This document shows positions 56,790 through 64,000 of a DNA stretch of 64,000 nucleotides, one piece after another (position 1 is the stretch's first letter; every line of letters starts with the position of its first letter). This DNA comes from Desulfuromonadales bacterium (GTDB lineage Bacteria; Desulfobacterota; Desulfuromonadia; Desulfuromonadales; Geopsychrobacteraceae), in contig JAFGEL010000065.1 in NCBI GenBank assembly GCA_016931615.1, positions 1 to 64,000 of the forward strand, written 5' to 3'. A program made the translations under genes and the position numbers. The notes under the pieces were generated by a model. The model did no database searches. It was not told the DNA's origin and was given only the letters and a program-made list of their open reading frames with translations.

Positions 56790-57179
56790 ATGGAATATCC
56801 AATGATTCACATCTGTTATAGGGTTATGGATCTCGAAGCGACGGAAAAATTTTATCGCGAAGCTTTCGGGTTTGAGATTTCACGAAAAAAAGATTACCCC
56901 GATGGACGCTTTACCTTGTGCTACATGACCTCGGCAGGGTTGCCCTTTGAACTGGAGTTGACCTACAACTACGATCAGGTTGAACCCTACGTGATCGGCA
57001 ATGGCTATTCGCATCTGGCGGTGGGTGTGACGGACCTGGAAGCTTCACATCAGCGGCACAGTGAAATGGGGCTGGAGATCACCCCCTTGAAAGGATTGAC
57101 GGCAGGCCAGCCGCGCTTCTATTTTGTCACCGACCCGGATGGCTATCGGGTCGAAGTTGTGCGTCGCCCATCATTGTAA
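56790..57179 (+). CDS. VOC-family glyoxalase-like protein
   Basis: 129 residues, two beta-alpha-beta-beta-beta units. Metal ligands look complete: HICYRVMDLEA, FELELTYN, YSHLAVGV and DPDGYRVEVV give His-Glu-His-Glu. This resembles lactoylglutathione lyase, which detoxifies methylglyoxal, but the substrate is not fixed by the sequence. Fourteen bases ahead of the TPR gene. Confidence 0.88.
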   Translation: MEYPMIHICYRVMDLEATEKFYREAFGFEISRKKDYPDGRFTLCYMTSAGLPFELELTYNYDQVEPYVIGNGYSHLAVGVTDLEASHQRHSEMGLEITPLKGLTAGQPRFYFVTDPDGYRVEVVRRPSL

Positions 57180-57192
57180 GGGGGAAGTTTTT

Positions 57193-57963
57193 ATGTCAGC
57201 TGAAAAACTATTGGATCAGGGCCTTCTGGCTCTCGAAGAGGGCGATGTGCGATCGGCTATCAAGTGTTTTCAGCAAGCTCTTGAACTGCAGGATTCCGTT
57301 GAAGGGCGTCTCCTGCTGGCAGAAGCACAGATCGAAAATGGCGCATTTGCTCAGGCGCACAAGAGTCTGGCTGCTGGGTTGCGGCTGGACCCGCAGTGCA
57401 TTGAGCTGTTGTTTTCCCTGGGCGATCTGTATCTCGAAGAAAACCGGAATGCCGAGGCCATTGCAACGTATCAACAGCTTATTGATCTGGATCCGGATGA
57501 GACTGACGCCTGGGTGAGCAAGGCGATGGCATACGCCAATAACGATGATTTTGAAGCTGCCGAAGAGGCCTGCCGAAAAGCCCTGGACGTCGATCCCGAC
57601 TCTGCTTTTGCCCTGAATGCCCTGGGTGACATTCATGTTGCCAAGGCTCGTCCTGAAGACGCGATTCAGTGTTTTCAGCGGGCATTGGAACTGGAGCCTG
57701 AAAATCCTCAACCCCATTTAAGTCTGGCCGAACTCTTTTATGATCTGAAAAAATTAGAGGAAGCAGAAGCTCATTGCCTGAAAGGTCTGGAACTTGACGC
57801 CAGTCTTCCCGGTGGTTATCTGACTCTCGGCAATATCTGTCTGGATCAGGACCGCAGTCAGGAAGCGGTTGAAAACTACCAGCAGTTCCTGCGGCTTGAA
57901 AAGAGCCCTGCTGCGCGGCAGATTTGCGATGAGGTCTCTGCTGTTATTGAAGGGCTGAAGTAG
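57193..57963 (+). CDS. Tetratricopeptide repeat protein
   Basis: 256 residues of about seven consecutive TPR units, with repeated A-x-x-x-Y/F-x-x-A-L-x-L-x-P/D patterns (for example AIKCFQQALELQD, AIQCFQRALELEPENPQPHLSLA). No signal peptide is seen. A scaffold for protein contacts, partner unknown. ATG 57193 behind GGGGGAAG; the longer ORF start is inside the glyoxalase gene. Confidence 0.85.
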   Translation: MSAEKLLDQGLLALEEGDVRSAIKCFQQALELQDSVEGRLLLAEAQIENGAFAQAHKSLAAGLRLDPQCIELLFSLGDLYLEENRNAEAIATYQQLIDLDPDETDAWVSKAMAYANNDDFEAAEEACRKALDVDPDSAFALNALGDIHVAKARPEDAIQCFQRALELEPENPQPHLSLAELFYDLKKLEEAEAHCLKGLELDASLPGGYLTLGNICLDQDRSQEAVENYQQFLRLEKSPAARQICDEVSAVIEGLK

Positions 57964-58031
57964 AACCTCTGCCGGATTGCCATGGAGAGGCTGTTCAGCT
58001 TTGCAAGTGAGAGAGATTTTTTAAGATTTAT

Positions 58032-58059
58032 GCTGCCTAAGACGGCAGGGCAGCTTTTT
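58032..58059 (+). terminator. Probable terminator after the TPR gene
   Basis: GCTGCC / GGCAGC with an 11-base loop that has its own GGCAG, followed by five T. It lies 70 bases after the TPR stop and just before the Kef-type gene. Confidence 0.45.
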
Positions 58060-58076
58060 GATTCCGGGTTTTTTTC

Positions 58077-60005
58077 ATGGGGATAGCAGCTGACATCGTC
58101 ATCATTGTCGTTGCAGCACTGATCGGCGGCCTGGTGGCCCAGCAATTCAGGCAGCCTCTGGTTCTCGGGTACATCCTGGCCGGGGTGGTGATCGGGCCGT
58201 TTTCCGGAGGCATGACGGTATCAGACCCTCACGAAGTTGAGAAGCTCGCTGAAATAGGGGTTGCCCTGTTGTTGTTTGCGCTGGGCCTTGAATTTTCCCT
58301 GCGTGAACTGAAGCCGGTTAAATATGTTGCTCTGATCGGCGGTCCGATACAGATCATCCTGACCATTCTCTACGGTTATGTTCTGGGACGCTGGATGGGC
58401 TGGGACAGCGGGCCGGCGCTGTGGCTGGGTGGGCTCGCTTCATTGTCGAGTACCATGGTGATCCTCAAGACCCTGATGGCCCAGGGGATGATGGGAACCC
58501 TCTCCAGCCGTGTGATGATCGGCATCCTGATTGTTCAGGACCTGGCCGTCGTGCCCCTGCTTATTCTGTTGCCTCAAATCACCAACCCCGCAGCGGGGCT
58601 GCCGGCCCTCGGCGTCGCGCTGCTCAAATCGGTCATTTTTCTGGCCATGATGCTGTTGCTGGGGACCCGTCTTTTACCCAGATTCCTGGCGATGATCTCG
58701 CGCTGGAACTCACGCGAGCTGTTTATCCTGACGATTACCGCAACCGGACTCGGTATCGGATATGCGACCTACCTGGCGGGACTTTCCTTCGCTTTCGGGG
58801 CCTTTGTTGCGGGTATGGTGTTGAGCGAATCCGACTACGGCCATCAGGCGTTGAGCGATATTATCCCGCTACGCGACCTCTTTGGTCTGTTGTTCTTTAC
58901 CTCCGTGGGGATGCTGCTTGATCCCGCTTTCCTGTTGGCGCAGTGGCCGGGGGTGCTGCAGCTGGTGCTGCTGGTTGCGCTTGGAAAAGGCTTGATTGTG
59001 GCCGGTATTGCCCGTGGCTTCGGCTACGGCAACGTTATTCCCCTGGCTGTCGGTCTGGCGATGTTTCAGATCGGGGAATTTTCCTTCGTTCTGGGGCAGG
59101 TCGGTTTCAGCGGTGGTTTTTTGAACGCTGAGCAACATGCCTACATTCTGGCGGCGACGATTATCAGTATGTTGCTGACGCCCATGGCTTCGGGGTTGAC
59201 CGCACCCCTGTATGGCTTGAAAAAACGTTTGAGCAAGAAAGAACTGCTGGAAACCATGAACCTCCCTGAAGATGGGCTCCATGATCACGTTGTCATTGCC
59301 GGGGGAGGGCAGGTCGGTCAGCATATCGCCACTATCCTCAGGCAACTGAACGTGCCTTTTGTTGTCATAGAACTTGCGCACCGGGCCGTGGATGAATGCA
59401 AGAGGAGGGGTCTCCCGGTTATCTACGGTGATGCCGGTCATCAGATCGTTCTCGAAGCTGCTCAGCTGTCCGATGCCAAGCAGGTACTGATTACCATCCC
59501 GCATATCACCACAACCGAGACCATTGTCCGCTATGTCCATCAGCATTTTCCCCGCTTGAAGATCGTCGTGCGCTCTGTGGGTATTGAGCAGTTGCGTTCG
59601 CTCTACGAAGATGGCGTTTATATGGTCATCCTGCCTGAGCTGGAGGCTGGCCTCGAGATTGCGCGGCAGGCGCTGTTGAATCTGAATCTGCCGGTTACGG
59701 AAATTCAGAAGTTTACCGACGCTGCCCGCCGGGATCATTACCATCATGCCTATGCGGATCAGGAACATCTCAAGCATATTCGTTCGCTGAAAAATGCCTC
59801 GGACCTGCTGCAGCTTAGATGGCAGGAATTGAATCAGGACAGCTTGCTGGTTGGACGTAGTTTACGTCAGCTGGATATGCGTCAGTTAACGGGAGCTTCT
59901 GTCGTTGGTGTTTTGCGCAATGGCCAGTTCATGGCCAATCCATCGGCCGACTTGGTTTTTCAGGCCGGGGATATGGTGGCCCTGATCGGTAGTGGCCAGG
60001 AATAA
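58077..60005 (+). CDS. Kef-type cation:proton antiporter with TrkA-N/TrkA-C domains
   Basis: 642 residues. About 12 membrane helices to about 380 (Na/H exchanger fold with [13 protein letters not shown] and VGMLLDPAF), then a TrkA-N domain with the dinucleotide-binding [17 protein letters not shown] (about 402) and a TrkA-C domain near the end. Kef proteins export K+ in exchange for H+ under control of the nucleotide domain. Glutathione gating as in E. coli cannot be inferred. Confidence 0.92.
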   Translation: MGIAADIVIIVVAALIGGLVAQQFRQPLVLGYILAGVVIGPFSGGMTVSDPHEVEKLAEIGVALLLFALGLEFSLRELKPVKYVALIGGPIQIILTILYGYVLGRWMGWDSGPALWLGGLASLSSTMVILKTLMAQGMMGTLSSRVMIGILIVQDLAVVPLLILLPQITNPAAGLPALGVALLKSVIFLAMMLLLGTRLLPRFLAMISRWNSRELFILTITATGLGIGYATYLAGLSFAFGAFVAGMVLSESDYGHQALSDIIPLRDLFGLLFFTSVGMLLDPAFLLAQWPGVLQLVLLVALGKGLIVAGIARGFGYGNVIPLAVGLAMFQIGEFSFVLGQVGFSGGFLNAEQHAYILAATIISMLLTPMASGLTAPLYGLKKRLSKKELLETMNLPEDGLHDHVVIAGGGQVGQHIATILRQLNVPFVVIELAHRAVDECKRRGLPVIYGDAGHQIVLEAAQLSDAKQVLITIPHITTTETIVRYVHQHFPRLKIVVRSVGIEQLRSLYEDGVYMVILPELEAGLEIARQALLNLNLPVTEIQKFTDAARRDHYHHAYADQEHLKHIRSLKNASDLLQLRWQELNQDSLLVGRSLRQLDMRQLTGASVVGVLRNGQFMANPSADLVFQAGDMVALIGSGQE

Positions 60006-60028
60006 CCGGGTTGAAAATCACCAATAAG

Positions 60029-60055
60029 AAAGGCCGCCTGAATAAGGCAGCCTTT
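60029..60055. terminator. Bidirectional terminator between Kef and PxxKW genes
   Basis: AAAGGCCGCC / GGCAGCCTTT (one mismatch) with loop TGAATAA; short A/T runs on each side. Confidence 0.65.
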
Positions 60056-60083
60056 CGATTGACTATGTCGTGGACTGAATGAA

Positions 60084-60374
60084 TTATTTCTTTTTGCCGG
60101 CCGCAGCCCGCTTGGCAGCTTTGAGTGGGTTTACCCTGACATCGTCGGATTTGATGTCCACTTTCTTGTGAGTGGCAAAATTGCAGAGACCACTGGCCCA
60201 CTTTGCGGCAGGGTTGGGAAACGAGGTACACACGTCGCCAATGCTTCCTTTGGCGATGCGATCGCAACCCTGACATTCTTCAACAATCACCTGGCAGCTG
60301 CCGCCTTCGGCGGAACAACCGGTTTTTTTCCAAAAAGTACACTCTGTACCGGGGAGAACTGTTTGACACTGCAT
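60084..60374 (-). CDS. PxxKW cysteine-rich protein
   Basis: 96 residues with ten cysteines, among them CTFWKKTGCSAEGGSCQVIVEECQGCDRI, and the eponymous PNPAAKW. The lysine/alanine tail resembles short basic C-termini. Members occur mainly in deltaproteobacterial anaerobes; function unknown, metal binding likely. RBS AGGAGG precedes ATG 60374. Confidence 0.9.
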   Translation of the reverse strand: MQCQTVLPGTECTFWKKTGCSAEGGSCQVIVEECQGCDRIAKGSIGDVCTSFPNPAAKWASGLCNFATHKKVDIKSDDVRVNPLKAAKRAAAGKKK

Positions 60375-60486
60375 GGTATTATTCCTCCTAGCTTAGCGCT
60401 TTGGTTCGTGTTCAGAACGCCTAGATATAGCTAATTCGAATGATCGAGTCAACGCTTTTTTGCTTGTCCCGGGAGCGCTTTTTTCT

Positions 60487-61659
60487 TCAGGCTTCATGCT
60501 GAAATTGCTGTTTGTTGAGTTGCAGCAGGAGGATGGCTGCTAAAATAATCATTCCGATGATTGAAAGGGGGATTGTGAAACTGCCGCTGCGGTCATAAAT
60601 ATACCCGGCGAACAAAGGTGCCACAGCACCGGGAATATTTGAGGAAAAAAGCCAGCCATAGATTGATCCGACCTTGTCAGCTCCCCAGATGCGGGCTACG
60701 GAACCCGCGTATATAACAAGCACACCGCCATAGTTGAAGCCGGATAAAATCGCAAAGATCTGTAATCCCGTTGCCGAAGTCAGAATGAAGGGCGACATAA
60801 ACAGCAACACGGCCTGTGACAGCAGGTTGATTTGAATCATCGATTTGCTGTTAACGCGATCGAAAATGCTGCCCCAGGTGACTCGTCCGATCGCATTCGC
60901 GATGGCAAAAAAGGAAACGGCGCTGACACCACTCAACAGGCTCGCTGATTTAAACAGTTCCTTGATGTTGGCATTGACGGCAAAGCCGGCGGACAGGCCG
61001 GTAAACATGGCAAAATACAGAATAATGAAGCGCCTGTCGGTGATGACTTTGGTAAATTTGAGTTTAATCGTGCCGGTTGCGGAAAAATCAGGTGGATTTT
61101 TCATGAACAGTCCGGCAAAAATGATCAGCGCTAAAAATATGCCGCCCAGGTAGGCAAAGACCTGGAAAGGGGAATATCCGACTTTAAGCAGATACCCGGC
61201 AAGGCTGCTGACCAGGGCCGCGCCACCGCCGAAGCCGGCAACTGCAATCCCAGTGACCAGCCCTTTATTGTTGGGAAACCACTTTATGCAGGTCGAGATC
61301 GGAACGATATAGGCGATGCCGGCCCCGATACCGGCGATCACCCCGTTGCCGAGAATGGTCAGGGTGAAGTTCCCGGCGCCGCATGAGGAGAGGATCCATC
61401 CGCTTCCGAACAACAGGCCCCCGAGGATTGTCGCGGCCCGCGGGCCGATTTTTTCGACCAGGGTTCCGGAGAAGATCATGGTTGCCGGAAAGATAAAATA
61501 GAAAACCGAAAAGGGCACCTGAGCCTGTGCCTGGGTTATGCCGAGTAAGGACTTGAGGTGATGAACGTAAACCGACCAGGAGTAGGTTGCTCCCAGGCAG
61601 ACCTGCATCAGTAGAGCGGAAAGAATAATCATGACGCGCATAGATGGATCCTTGTACAT
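60487..61659 (-). CDS. OFA-family MFS transporter
   Basis: 390 residues, 12 predicted membrane helices. The start TYSWSVYVHHLKSLLGITQAQAQVPFSVFYFIFPATMIFSGTL and the later EKIGPRAATILGGLL match the oxalate/formate antiporter group, which carries small monocarboxylates (formate, lactate, pyruvate, oxalate). The actual substrate is unknown. The start could be ATG 61659 or 61641. A FadR/LldR-like palindrome sits at its transcription start. Confidence 0.85.
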   Translation of the reverse strand: MYKDPSMRVMIILSALLMQVCLGATYSWSVYVHHLKSLLGITQAQAQVPFSVFYFIFPATMIFSGTLVEKIGPRAATILGGLLFGSGWILSSCGAGNFTLTILGNGVIAGIGAGIAYIVPISTCIKWFPNNKGLVTGIAVAGFGGGAALVSSLAGYLLKVGYSPFQVFAYLGGIFLALIIFAGLFMKNPPDFSATGTIKLKFTKVITDRRFIILYFAMFTGLSAGFAVNANIKELFKSASLLSGVSAVSFFAIANAIGRVTWGSIFDRVNSKSMIQINLLSQAVLLFMSPFILTSATGLQIFAILSGFNYGGVLVIYAGSVARIWGADKVGSIYGWLFSSNIPGAVAPLFAGYIYDRSGSFTIPLSIIGMIILAAILLLQLNKQQFQHEA

Positions 61660-61716
61660 TGAAAGTGGCGAGTTGGTTAAGATGAAGTGTTTACCGATTT
61701 TTGGTCATATTGGCAC

Positions 61717-61728
61717 TTGGTCTGACCA
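61717..61728. promoter_or_regulatory. GntR (FadR/LldR-type) operator candidate
   Basis: TTGGTCTGACCA holds the palindrome TGGT-CTG-ACCA. FadR, PdhR and LldR bind TTGGT-N3-ACCAA-like sites. It lies immediately downstream of the -10 of the transporter promoter, where a bound repressor would block initiation. Confidence 0.45.
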
Positions 61729-61729
61729 G

Positions 61730-61756
61730 ATTATAGAGTTGTTCACAGTCTGTCAA
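61730..61756 (-). promoter_or_regulatory. Promoter of the MFS transporter
   Basis: On the minus strand a perfect TTGACA and a perfect TATAAT, but only 15 bases apart, which is short. The start of transcription would fall in the palindrome at 61717-61728. Confidence 0.5.
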
Positions 61757-61803
61757 TTCCCGGCTATGTACGGTTGTAAAAAATCTGATCGGAGTGCTGT
61801 GGT

Positions 61804-62076
61804 ATGTCTCTGAAAAAGCTCCAGGCTGACGAATGGGAGCGCATCTGTGAGCGTTGTGGTCGTTGCTGTTATGAAAAGTACGCTTACCGGGGGAAGATAT
61901 TTTATTCCAAGACGCCGTGTCCCCATCTTGATACAAAAACTCAGCTGTGCAAAATCTATCATCAACGAGCCAAACTTCACCCGGAGTGTGTGCAGTTGAC
62001 CCCGGAGCTGGTTCGTGCCGGAATATTGCCGGATGATTGTCCTTATGTAAGACTTATCAGCGGTGAAGATGATTAG
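61804..62076 (+). CDS. YkgJ/YcgN-type cysteine-cluster protein
   Basis: 90 residues. Cysteine pattern CERCGRCCYEKYAYRG, TPCPHLD, LCKIYHQR, HPECVQL and DDCPYV fits the YkgJ-family zinc- or iron-binding cluster (CxxCxxCC..CxxL..C..Y). Function unknown. The adjacent leftward transporter is divergent from it. Confidence 0.85.
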   Translation: MSLKKLQADEWERICERCGRCCYEKYAYRGKIFYSKTPCPHLDTKTQLCKIYHQRAKLHPECVQLTPELVRAGILPDDCPYVRLISGEDD

Positions 62077-62150
62077 ATTTTCCGGACGAAATTTAACTCT
62101 GTGCTATCATTATGTATTGAAACTTTATAGACCTATTGAGAGGGAGAGTT

Positions 62151-63572
62151 ATGACCCAAATAAAATTTGGTACTTCAGGCTGGCGCGGCATTGTTTGTGA
62201 TGAATTTACTCTGGCGAATGTTCGTGTGGTCACTCAGGCAATTGCTGATTATCTGCACGATCAGAAGCTGGCTGAAAAGGGCGTCGTTGTAGGCTATGAC
62301 GCCCGTTTTATGGGTAAGGACTTTGCCCGCGAGACGGTGCGTGTGCTTGCCGGTGCGGGGATCAAGGCTTTTCTCTGCAATCGCGATACACCGACACCGG
62401 TTATTTCTCATGAATTGATCCACCGTCAGGCTGCGGGGGCGATTAATTTCACCGCCAGCCACAATCCTTATGACTATAACGGGATTAAATTTTCCCCGGC
62501 ATGGGGTGGACCGGCCCTGCCCGAAACAACCGGAGATATCGAAAAACGCGCCAATGCGATGCTGGGTGAAATCGTATTTAAAGATATGCCGCTGGACGAA
62601 GCGGAAAGCATGGGACTTTTTGAAGAAATTGACCCGCGCGAAGAGTATTTTTCGACCATGCGCGGCCTCATTGATTTCAAGGCAATCGCCCAATCGGGGA
62701 TCAGGATTGCCGTCAATCCCCTGTTCGGCTCAGGGCGAGGTTATCTGGATCGCCTGCTGAGCGAGGCCGGTGTCGATATCGTAACGATGAACGACCACAC
62801 GGATCCCTACTTTGGTGGGGAACCCCCGGAGCCTGCCGAGGCTCATATTCAGGATTTCATCAACCTGATCAAGTCGGACGCTGATATCCGTTTGGGCCTG
62901 GCGACGGATGGTGATGCCGACCGCTTCGGCATCGTTGATGGTGACGGGAGCTATATTGAGCCCAATTACATTCTCGCCCTGCTGTTCGATTACATGATCC
63001 GCAGCAAGGGTCTGAAGGGTAATGCGGCGCGGAGTGTTGCGACTTCCCACTTGATCGATGCCGTCGCTGAATACCATGGTGTCGAAGTTCTTGAGACCCC
63101 GGTCGGGTTCAAATTTATCGGTGAATATATCAGTGAAAACCGGATTCTGATTGGTGGTGAGGAGAGCGCAGGGCTGAGTATTCAGGGTCATGTTCCGGAG
63201 AAGGACGGCATTCTGGCCTGTCTGATGGTTGCAGAGATGGTCGCCGTTGAGAAAAAGTCGCTGCAGCAATTACTCGACGACCTTTATGCCCGGGTTGGTG
63301 AAATTCATACCAAGAGGATTAATATTCGACTGTCGCCAGAAGTCGAAACCAGGCTGCCTGCCAAGTTTGCCAATCCGCCAAAACAGATCGGCGGGCATGA
63401 TGTCATCCAGGTTATTCGGGTTGACGGAAACAAATACCTGTTTGACGATGGCTCCTGGATGTTATTCCGCAAATCGGGAACCGAACCGGTCGTCAGGTTG
63501 TATTCCGAGGCTAAAACGGCTGGAAGGATGAGGGAGTTGCTGGATTTGGGGCAGCGCTTTATTTTGGAGTAG
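62151..63572 (+). CDS. Phosphoglucomutase/phosphomannomutase family protein
   Basis: 473 residues. Catalytic phosphoserine in TASHNPYDYNGIKF, Mg site DGDADRFG, sugar-binding GGEESAGLS and phosphate-binding RKSGTEPVVRLY. It moves phosphate between C1 and C6 of hexoses; specificity for glucose, mannose or glucosamine cannot be decided here. ATG 62151 follows GAGAGGGAGAG; the GTG-type longer start is dropped. Confidence 0.93.
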   Translation: MTQIKFGTSGWRGIVCDEFTLANVRVVTQAIADYLHDQKLAEKGVVVGYDARFMGKDFARETVRVLAGAGIKAFLCNRDTPTPVISHELIHRQAAGAINFTASHNPYDYNGIKFSPAWGGPALPETTGDIEKRANAMLGEIVFKDMPLDEAESMGLFEEIDPREEYFSTMRGLIDFKAIAQSGIRIAVNPLFGSGRGYLDRLLSEAGVDIVTMNDHTDPYFGGEPPEPAEAHIQDFINLIKSDADIRLGLATDGDADRFGIVDGDGSYIEPNYILALLFDYMIRSKGLKGNAARSVATSHLIDAVAEYHGVEVLETPVGFKFIGEYISENRILIGGEESAGLSIQGHVPEKDGILACLMVAEMVAVEKKSLQQLLDDLYARVGEIHTKRINIRLSPEVETRLPAKFANPPKQIGGHDVIQVIRVDGNKYLFDDGSWMLFRKSGTEPVVRLYSEAKTAGRMRELLDLGQRFILE

Positions 63573-63584
63573 TCACTGGTGTCC

Positions 63585-63608
63585 AGGGAAGGCTTGACAG
63601 CCTTCCCT
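63585..63608. terminator. Hairpin between the mutase and PqiC-like genes
   Basis: AGGGAAGGCT / AGCCTTCCCT, a perfect 10-bp stem with loop TGAC, midway between two convergent genes. T-runs are weak, so termination may be partial. Confidence 0.5.
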
Positions 63609-63619
63609 CGACCTCTCTT

Positions 63620-64000
63620 TCAGTGGGCCGCGAGTTCTTCCGCAATTTCATGGCTGAAGATATCAAGACCGCGACTCAATTCTAAAGCCAGGTTGCTGTA
63701 GCCCTGGCCAAGCGGATGCTGATAGCTGAAGTTCCCGCGATCAATTGTGCTTCCAGCCTTTCTGACCAGCCAGTTTATGTCGATATTTACCTGATCCCCG
63801 AATCTCCCGGAAAAATCATTGATCAGCAACTTCACCTGCAGTGCTTCAGCCGGCCTTTGTTCCCAGGGGCTGACGGTCACTGTTGCTTCGGGAAGCAGCT
63901 GATAAAGGTTTCTTCGCAGAACCCGCATCAGACTATCAGGCAGAGGGTCTGCCCAGCGTGCCGCTGAAGCTATTTTTATACTGTTGTCCCGGTTTCTGGT
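63620..64000 (-). CDS. PqiC-like transport-associated lipoprotein, N-terminus beyond the edge
   Basis: The ORF track stops at the ATG of 63928, but the frame is open to the window end. It adds RDNSIKIASAARWADPLPDSL directly before MRVLRRNLYQLLP. That joined stretch matches the ABC_trans_aux/PqiC domain (ArW-adpLpdsl-rvlrrnL). So the gene is 5'-truncated by the window, at least 126 residues seen. PqiC-like lipoproteins link outer membrane to MlaD/PqiB-type lipid-transport systems; neighbours to the right are needed to confirm. Confidence 0.8.
   Translation of the reverse strand, partial: TRNRDNSIKIASAARWADPLPDSLMRVLRRNLYQLLPEATVTVSPWEQRPAEALQVKLLINDFSGRFGDQVNIDINWLVRKAGSTIDRGNFSYQHPLGQGYSNLALELSRGLDIFSHEIAEELAAH

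Overview
The window looks like ordinary chromosome from a Gram-negative anaerobe of the Desulfuromonadales/Geobacterales type. This is inferred from gene content: a small multiheme c3/c7-type cytochrome, a tungsten-type aldehyde:ferredoxin oxidoreductase, a MetV/MetF pair, two short proteins with the GPERR ending of the GSU3473 family, a PxxKW cysteine-rich protein, DUF3108/DUF3047/DUF3467/DUF3014 proteins and LpxH. I see no phage, insertion sequence, CRISPR array, tRNA or rRNA. Almost all DNA is coding, in short operons on both strands.

Layout. 1-351: a minus-strand TPP riboswitch unit (promoter, aptamer, terminator) drives a gene of which only the first codons are in view. 444-4528: small conserved proteins, DAHP synthase, YggT, DivIVA, YggU and an FmdB-type zinc ribbon. 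4610-11491: a one-carbon block, folD-metV-metF-gcvT-gcvH-gcvPA-gcvPB, with its own promoter and terminators at both ends. 11544-13713: a TonB-like protein and Pta. 13753-19039: ftsE-ftsX-envC-ctpA-polysaccharide deacetylase, a cell-division/peptidoglycan operon. 19048-25474: a ParA-like ATPase with a Cys-rich tail, then xseA and xseB-ispA-dxs and a NifX-like protein. 25476-36161: mixed metabolic and accessory genes, including an OsmC fusion, a DRTGG protein, paired GSU3473-type genes, an Imm27-like protein, an ArsR regulator, a CBS/DRTGG pyrophosphatase and a YyaL-type thioredoxin protein. 36371-43121: a periplasmic cytochrome, a membrane-anchored Xre protein, a polyprenyl synthase and a histidine kinase/sigma-54 activator pair. 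43289-43400: an apparent sigma-54-dependent small RNA. 43407-46869 (minus): purB-moaD-like-aor. 47035-64000: patatin, Lon-like protease, Pfk, an M16 pair, YihY, LpxH, a VOC protein, a TPR protein, a Kef antiporter, PxxKW, an OFA-family transporter with a possible GntR-type operator, a YkgJ-type protein, a phosphohexomutase and a PqiC-like lipoprotein that runs off the right edge.

The most unusual signal is at 43289-43400, directly behind a sigma-54 response regulator. A textbook -24/-12 element is followed about 12 bases later by an ORF-less stretch of about 86 bases. That stretch has a small hairpin and then a perfect 10-bp terminator whose loop is C-rich and complementary to Shine-Dalgarno sequence. 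Promoters and start codons below were chosen by eye. Family names come from recognising motifs, not from database searches.
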